DNA from: Mycolicibacterium parafortuitum
Lineage (GTDB): Bacteria; Actinomycetota; Actinomycetes; Mycobacteriales; Mycobacteriaceae
Assembly: GCF_002086815.1 (NCBI RefSeq)
Contig: NZ_MVID01000029.1
Span: 21,135 to 85,134, forward strand
Direction of reading: 5' to 3'
DNA length: 64,000 bases
Part shown: in pieces, positions 59,776 to 64,000 of the stretch
How the letters are laid out: every line of letters starts with the position of its first letter
Position numbering within the stretch: position 1 is the stretch's first letter
Translations under genes and position numbers: made by a program
Notes under the pieces: model-generated
What the model was told of the DNA's origin: nothing
Databases searched by the model: none
What the model saw: the letters and a program-made list of their open reading frames with translations, nothing else

Positions 59776-60426
59776 TCAGCCGGCCGCCGCGAGCAGTTCG
59801 CGGACCTCGTCGTCGCTGACCTGGTGGAAGTCGGCGAAAGCCTGTCCGACCGCCTGTAAGTCGGCGGGCATCGTCGAGCACACCACCTCGTCGGCTTCCT
59901 TGCGCAACAGTCGGCACACCGACGGCGGTCCCACCGGCACGGCGACGATCACCCGCGCCGCCCCGGCCTGCCGGACGGATCGCACCGCGGCCACCATGCT
60001 CGCGCCCGTCGCGATCCCGTCGTCGACCAGGATCACCGTGCGGCCGGCCACCGGAAGTGGGCCGCGGTCGCCGCGGTAGGCCTTCTCGCGCCGGTGCAGT
60101 TCGGCGGTCTCTCGGGTGATCGCCTCATCGACGGCGTCATCGCCGATCCCGAGACTGCGCAGCAGGTCGTCGTTGAGGACCACGCCGCCGCCGCTGGCCA
60201 GCGCCCCCATCGCCAGTTCCGGCCAGTGCGGCACGCCGAGCTTGCGCACCAGACAGACGTCGAGCGGGGCCTGCAGCGCCAGGGCCACCTCCGCACCGAC
60301 CGGAACGCCGCCACGCGCGAGCCCCAGCACATAGAGATCGTCGCGGCCGGCGAGGTGGGCGAGATCGCGCGCGAGAACCCGACCGGCGTCCTGTCGGTCC
60401 CGATACGTTCGTCTGGTGTCGTTCAT
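59776..60426 (-). CDS. phosphoribosyltransferase domain protein
   Basis: A 216-aa type I phosphoribosyltransferase-fold protein. It begins MNDTRRTYRDRQDAGRVLA; the LGLARGGVPVGAEVAL region and the PRPP-binding loop VILVDDGIATGASMVAAVRSV are clear. Such proteins (Rv2143/Rv0571c type) have no assigned substrate and are often linked to dormancy or stress genes; here no hydrolase domain is fused. It is convergent with the Rv2144c-like gene (3 bp apart) and divergent from the epimerase gene. Confidence 0.87.
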   Translation of the reverse strand: MNDTRRTYRDRQDAGRVLARDLAHLAGRDDLYVLGLARGGVPVGAEVALALQAPLDVCLVRKLGVPHWPELAMGALASGGGVVLNDDLLRSLGIGDDAVDEAITRETAELHRREKAYRGDRGPLPVAGRTVILVDDGIATGASMVAAVRSVRQAGAARVIVAVPVGPPSVCRLLRKEADEVVCSTMPADLQAVGQAFADFHQVSDDEVRELLAAAG

Positions 60427-60496
60427 GGCACGGTGCTGGGCGGCGCATACCCGGCTCGATTATCGGGCAATCCATCCCGGGAACCAAGGAGGGCCA

Positions 60497-61846
60497 GTGG
60501 GCATCGAGTACGAGAGCGTCGTCGACCATCCCCGTGACGTGGTGTGGGACTGGTTCAGCCGACCCGGCGCGATGCCGCGGCTGATACCGCCGTGGCAGCC
60601 GATGACCCCGCTGGCCGAAGCCGATTCGCTGGCCGACGGGGTGGCCGTCCTCGGGTTGCCCGGCGGGCTGCGCTGGGTGGCCCGCCACGATCCGTCGGCA
60701 TATGTCCCGGGCAGCCGGTTCGCCGATGAACTGTCCTCGCGCGGGCCGGCCTCGTGGCCACCACGGGTGATCGGACATTGGCGGCATACGCACTCGTTCT
60801 CCGACGCAGGTGCGGGCACCTGCGTGCACGACCGGGTGGACGCGCCGGTCCCGGCGGCGGCGCTGCGGCCCACGTTCGTCTACCGGCACCGCCAGATCGC
60901 CGACGACCTCGCCGCGCACCGCCGCGCCGCCGACGCGGGCGCAGGCCCGATGGTCGTCGCGCTCACCGGGTCGTCGGGACTGGTCGGATCCGCGCTGACG
61001 GCGTTCCTGACCACCGGCGGCCACCGGGTGATCAAGCTCGTGCGGCGCAGCCCCCGCGGTGACGACGAGCGGCAGTGGGATCCGGGCTCACCGGCCCCGG
61101 ACCTGCTCAGCGGCGTCGACGCCGTCGTGCATCTGGCCGGGGAATCGATCGCGGGCAGGTTCACCGACGCGCACCGGGCCGCCATCCGCGACAGCCGGAT
61201 CGAGCCGACCCGCCTGCTGGCGAAGGCCGCCGCGGCGGCCGACGGTGGACCCCGCTCCTTCGTCAGCGCCTCGGCCATCGGCTACTACGGTTTCGACCGC
61301 GGCGACACCCAGTTGACCGAGGACGCCACCCGCGGTGACGGCTTCCTCGCCGATGTCGTCGCCGACTGGGAGGCCGCGACGGCGCCCGCGTCGGACGCGG
61401 GACTTCGGGTGGTGAAGGTGCGAACCGGGATCGTGCAGTCGGCCGCTGGCGGCACCCTGCGGCTGTTGCGGCCGTTGTTCTCCGCGGGCCTGGGTGGGCG
61501 GCTGGGCAGCGGTCGGCAGTGGCTGTCGTGGATCGGACTCGACGACCTCGTCGACATCTACCACCGTGCGCTCTACGACGAGCAGCTCAGTGGGCCCGTC
61601 AACGCCGTCGGCGCGGAACCGGTGCGCAACACCGAGTACACCGAGAGCCTCGCCCGCGTGCTGCACCGTCCCGCGCTGTTGCCGGTGCCCGCGATCGGCC
61701 CGCGGATCCTGTTGGGAGAGCAGGGCGCTCGCGAGCTCGCCGCGGCCAGCCAGCGGGTGGTGCCCGCCAAGCTACTGGCGGTGGGGCATCCGTTCCGGCA
61801 TCCGGATGTCGCGGATGCGCTCGCACATCAGCTCGGGAGGGAGTGA
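60497..61846 (+). CDS. SRPBCC domain fused to TIGR01777 epimerase (SDR)
   Basis: A 449-aa fusion. Residues 1-150 look like an SRPBCC/START-like ligand-binding domain (IEYESVVDHPRDVVWDWFSRPGAMPRLIPPW, GLRWVARHD). Residues about 155-449 are an extended SDR of the TIGR01777 (YfcH/SulA-like) family with the nucleotide loop ALTGSSGLVGSAL, AGESIAGRF, SASAIGYYG and WLSWIGLDDLVD. Substrate unknown. The GTG is fixed by a perfect AAGGAGG nine bases before. The protein from M. tuberculosis (Rv2216) that I recall is only about 300 aa, without this N-terminal domain. Confidence 0.88.
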   Translation: MGIEYESVVDHPRDVVWDWFSRPGAMPRLIPPWQPMTPLAEADSLADGVAVLGLPGGLRWVARHDPSAYVPGSRFADELSSRGPASWPPRVIGHWRHTHSFSDAGAGTCVHDRVDAPVPAAALRPTFVYRHRQIADDLAAHRRAADAGAGPMVVALTGSSGLVGSALTAFLTTGGHRVIKLVRRSPRGDDERQWDPGSPAPDLLSGVDAVVHLAGESIAGRFTDAHRAAIRDSRIEPTRLLAKAAAAADGGPRSFVSASAIGYYGFDRGDTQLTEDATRGDGFLADVVADWEAATAPASDAGLRVVKVRTGIVQSAAGGTLRLLRPLFSAGLGGRLGSGRQWLSWIGLDDLVDIYHRALYDEQLSGPVNAVGAEPVRNTEYTESLARVLHRPALLPVPAIGPRILLGEQGARELAAASQRVVPAKLLAVGHPFRHPDVADALAHQLGRE

Positions 61847-62556
61847 CCGGCCACCCGGGTCAGGAAGCCGCGCACCAGGGCGCGCACCCGGACCGCCACG
61901 TCATCGGCGAGTTCATCTGTGCGCGTGAGGATTTCCTCGTGAGTCAGGCCGACACCCTCGACATCGCCGTGGTCGTCCGCCAACCAGACCTTGAGCAGGT
62001 CGGCGTCGACCTCGGGATGGAACTGCAGAGCCAGCGTGCGGCCGAGCACGAACGCCTGGGACGCGTTGGCGGATCGGGCGATCTCGGTGGCCCCCGGCGG
62101 CAGCGTCCAGCGGTCGAAGTGCCACTGGAACCACGGTCCACCCGGGACCAGATCGGGGCGGTCGGAGGTGACGTCGCACCAGCCGATCTCCTGTCGCGGA
62201 GCGCGCTCGACCGTGCCGCCGAACGCCTGGGCGAGCAACTGTCCGCCGAAACAGACCCCCAGCAGCGCGATCCCGGCCTCGGCGGCGTCCCGCATCATCT
62301 GCATCTCGGTGCTGACCCAGGTATCGAGCAGCGCCGGGTTGTAGACCGCCCAGGTGGCTCCCAGCGGCACGATGACGTCGTATCCCAGTGGGTCGGGGAA
62401 CGTCACATCACCGGCCGGATCGTGAGCTTTCTCGGCGGGGACCACCACGAAGGTGTCGATGTCGAAGCCGTTTTCCGCGAACGCGTCGCCGAGGAGGGCC
62501 TCGGTCGCCGAGTGCTCGTTGAGCAGGAACAGGACTTTGGATGCCACGCCGGACAT
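61828..62556 (-). CDS. class I glutamine amidotransferase-like protein
   Basis: A 242-aa stand-alone class I GATase domain. The nucleophile is C102 in LLGVCFGGQLLAQAFGG; the catalytic His-Glu pair is in LQFHPEVDADLL. The middle part GGPWFQWHFDRW is common in GMP-synthase-like stand-alone domains. No acceptor subunit is nearby, so it may be a gamma-glutamyl hydrolase or transferase. The ATG at 62556 is taken as start; the frame upstream to 62985 is antisense to the P450. It is 40 bp after the P450 gene on the same strand and overlaps the epimerase end by 19 bp. Confidence 0.85.
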   Translation of the reverse strand: MSGVASKVLFLLNEHSATEALLGDAFAENGFDIDTFVVVPAEKAHDPAGDVTFPDPLGYDVIVPLGATWAVYNPALLDTWVSTEMQMMRDAAEAGIALLGVCFGGQLLAQAFGGTVERAPRQEIGWCDVTSDRPDLVPGGPWFQWHFDRWTLPPGATEIARSANASQAFVLGRTLALQFHPEVDADLLKVWLADDHGDVEGVGLTHEEILTRTDELADDVAVRVRALVRGFLTRVAGHSLPS

Positions 62557-62596
62557 TATCGCCGTGTGGTGCGCTGTTCCGCATCGCCGGGGTGAG

Positions 62597-63829
62597 TCAG
62601 CCCGTCCTCGAGAACGCGATCGGCAGGCGGGCGGGGCCGGTGATGCCGGTGATCGGCTTCCAGACGGCCGGTCCGTCGCGCCGGAGGTCGGGCATCCGCT
62701 GAGCCATGATCGCCAGGGCCTCGGCCAACTCGATCCTCGCGAGGTGCGATCCGAGGCAATAGTGGACACCTCCGCCGAAGGTGAGCATCGCGTGCGCGTC
62801 GTCGCGGGTGATGTCGAACCGCTCCGGGTCGCAGTGGGTGGCAGGATCCCGGTTGGCCGAGGCGGTGTTGGCCAGCACCATGGCTCCCGCCGGCACGGTG
62901 TACCCGTCGATGTCGACGTCTTCGACGGCGACACGCACCGTCGTGAAGATGACGGGGGAGAATCGCATGGCCTCTTCGACGGCATTGGGCGCGAGCTCGG
63001 GGTGGGTCGCCAGCAGCGCCCACTGGTCGGGGTGATCGCAGAACACCTCGATCGCGGCCGCGAGCTGATTTCTGGTCGTGTCGGTGCCGGCCATCAACAG
63101 GGTGGCGGCCAGGGTGAGGAGCTCCTGGTGGGTCAACCGGTCGCCGTCGAACTCGGCACGCATCAGGTCGGACAGGAGGTCCTCGGTGAGTGAGCCGCGG
63201 CGGTCGGCGACCATGGCGTCCAGATAGGCCTCCAGCGCGCGCCACGCGGCGACGATGTCGGGACCGTCCTCCACCACGTTCCAGTCGAACATCTTGAAGA
63301 TGTCGTCGGCCCACGCGGACAACAGATCCCAGTCCTGGCGGCGGGTGCCGAGCAGTTCGCAGATGATCGGCACCGGGTAGCGCCGGGAGATGTCGGCGAC
63401 GGCGTCGCAGTGGCCCAGATCGGCGACGGTCGACACGAGTACGGAGATCACGTCCGCGCATGCACCGCGCAGACGCCCCGCCGCCGTCGGGGTGAACGCC
63501 TTTGCCACGAGCCGTCGTTGGCGATGATGCTGTTCGCCGTTGAGGCTGAGCAGGGAGGTTATGACGATGTCCCAGAGGTCGCCGGAGGTGACCCCTTGGG
63601 CGGCGAGCCCGAAACCCTCGGGTATCTCGAAACGATTGTCGCGCAGTACTGTTCGTACCGCGTCGTAGGTGAGCACTTCGAGGCCGTGCGGCCCGGCCGC
63701 GATGGGCCCTTGCTGCCGCGCCGCGGCGATCAGGCGGTGCGCTTCGTCGGGACTGTCGGCGTGCTCGTAGGCGATGCGCGGCAGCCCGGGGTCGATGACG
63801 GTTACGTCGGTGAGATCGTCGACGGTCAT
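62597..63829 (-). CDS. cytochrome P450
   Basis: A 410-aa soluble bacterial P450. The I-helix is LLMAGTDTTRNQL; the K-helix ExxR is EEAMR; the heme loop is FGGGVHYCLGSHLAR with the Cys thiolate. No ferredoxin or reductase gene is adjacent. The CYP family and substrate cannot be assigned by eye. The ATG at 63829 has no clear ribosome binding site. It is the first gene of a two-gene minus-strand unit with the amidotransferase. No such P450 is at this place in the M. tuberculosis order, so it is probably a lineage-specific gene. Confidence 0.92.
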   Translation of the reverse strand: MTVDDLTDVTVIDPGLPRIAYEHADSPDEAHRLIAAARQQGPIAAGPHGLEVLTYDAVRTVLRDNRFEIPEGFGLAAQGVTSGDLWDIVITSLLSLNGEQHHRQRRLVAKAFTPTAAGRLRGACADVISVLVSTVADLGHCDAVADISRRYPVPIICELLGTRRQDWDLLSAWADDIFKMFDWNVVEDGPDIVAAWRALEAYLDAMVADRRGSLTEDLLSDLMRAEFDGDRLTHQELLTLAATLLMAGTDTTRNQLAAAIEVFCDHPDQWALLATHPELAPNAVEEAMRFSPVIFTTVRVAVEDVDIDGYTVPAGAMVLANTASANRDPATHCDPERFDITRDDAHAMLTFGGGVHYCLGSHLARIELAEALAIMAQRMPDLRRDGPAVWKPITGITGPARLPIAFSRTG

Positions 63830-63942
63830 GGCGAAAGTCTGGGCGGGATCGGGGCCCGCCCCCAGGGTGGTGCGCTACTGCTCTTTCGGGCCGGGGAGTG
63901 GGGGCGGCTTAAGTAGGGCGGCGATCTGTCGGTGGTGCGAGG

Positions 63943-63948
63943 TATCAT
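63943..63948 (+). promoter_or_regulatory. -10 hexamer of the SOS-controlled gene, leaderless
   Basis: TATCAT ends 7 nt before the ATG at 63956. The SOS box begins at its last base, so LexA would cover the hexamer edge, the start site and the start codon. Confidence 0.55.
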
Positions 63949-63963
63949 CGAACGTATGTTCGA
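63948..63963. promoter_or_regulatory. SOS box (LexA binding site)
   Basis: TCGAAC-GTAT-GTTCGA is a perfect match to the mycobacterial LexA consensus TCGAAC-N4-GTTCGA; the dyad extends one more base on each side (A and T). It overlaps the ATG at 63956. Confidence 0.9.
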
Positions 63964-64000
63964 TGGTTGGTCTGATGGGCGGGTCGTGTCGGGGGTGGCG
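63956..64000 (+). CDS. start of a DUF222/13E12-type HNH endonuclease gene, cut by the window edge
   Basis: Fifteen codons are visible: MFDGWSDGRVVSGVA. Mycobacterial DUF222 (REP13E12-like) HNH proteins often begin MFD/MFE with this kind of sequence and are known to carry SOS boxes directly at the start, so this is the likely identity. With only 15 residues the call rests mainly on the promoter and the start motif. The ATG lies inside the SOS box and follows a -10 hexamer by 7 nt, so the message is probably leaderless and LexA-repressed. Confidence 0.5.
   Translation, partial: MFDGWSDGRVVSGVA

Noticed and set aside
1..64000. tRNA, rRNA, prophage or CRISPR loci
   Set aside because: I scanned for cloverleaf-type ends, integrase or phage structural genes and regular repeat-spacer units and saw none. 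The gene content is dense housekeeping DNA.

Overview
The window reads as a chromosomal segment of a mycobacterium outside the tuberculosis complex, probably a Mycolicibacterium-type species. It is very GC-rich, uses many GTG and TTG starts, and its gene order follows, with few exceptions, the M. tuberculosis block from ilvE (Rv2210c) to Rv2143. Names in Rv form are from memory of that order and of protein resemblance; no database was searched. Species cannot be fixed from the window.

Layout. 45-5.9 kb: ilvE, the cobalamin lower-ligand genes cobS and cobT, a DUF3043 membrane protein, a glycerate kinase, an A-type Fe-S carrier and a Pro/Tyr-rich membrane protein. 6.1-9 kb: adenosine kinase and asparagine synthetase. 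9.1-17 kb: the respiratory bcc-aa3 supercomplex, with ctaC and ctaF on the plus strand and ctaE-qcrC-qcrA-qcrB on the minus strand. Between the two sets lie mmpS3, a membrane protein and a 203-bp internally deleted insertion sequence. 17-20 kb: trpD and a DEDD exonuclease/GIY-YIG protein. 20-38 kb: cell-envelope genes (ripC, pimB', fadD15, a PlsC acyltransferase, GT87 mannosyltransferase, mptA, a prenyl synthase, lppM) mixed with aroG, two SRPBCC proteins, an ArsA-like ATPase, an exoribonuclease, and pknL with its DNA-binding neighbour. 39.3-59.4 kb: the complete division and cell wall (dcw) cluster, mraZ-rsmH-ftsL-pbpB-murE-murF-mraY-murD-ftsW-murG-murC-ftsQ-ftsZ-pgeF-ylmE-sepF-yggT-wag31. 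It is headed by a four-repeat MraZ operator, and most junctions are 4-bp ATGA/GTGA overlaps. 59.4-64 kb: more variable genes (phosphoribosyltransferase, SRPBCC-epimerase fusion, class I amidotransferase, cytochrome P450). The last 45 bases begin a gene directly under a perfect mycobacterial SOS box.

The genes serve peptidoglycan precursor synthesis and septation, mannolipid and lipoglycan assembly, and aerobic respiration. A recurrent feature is leaderless starts: a TANNNT- or CANNNT-type -10 hexamer ends 6-7 nt before an ATG or GTG at twelve genes.

I see no CRISPR array, prophage, rRNA, tRNA or clearly new multi-gene system. The most notable non-gene signals are the MITE-like IS remnant, the SOS box at the right edge, a VVVDP minisatellite inside murF, and a duplicated aroG 3' end that supplies the stop codon of pknL. 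The only gene-free stretch over 300 bp (12298-12692) holds the IS remnant and the terminator of the cytochrome operon; 12500-12639 within it holds nothing I recognise.
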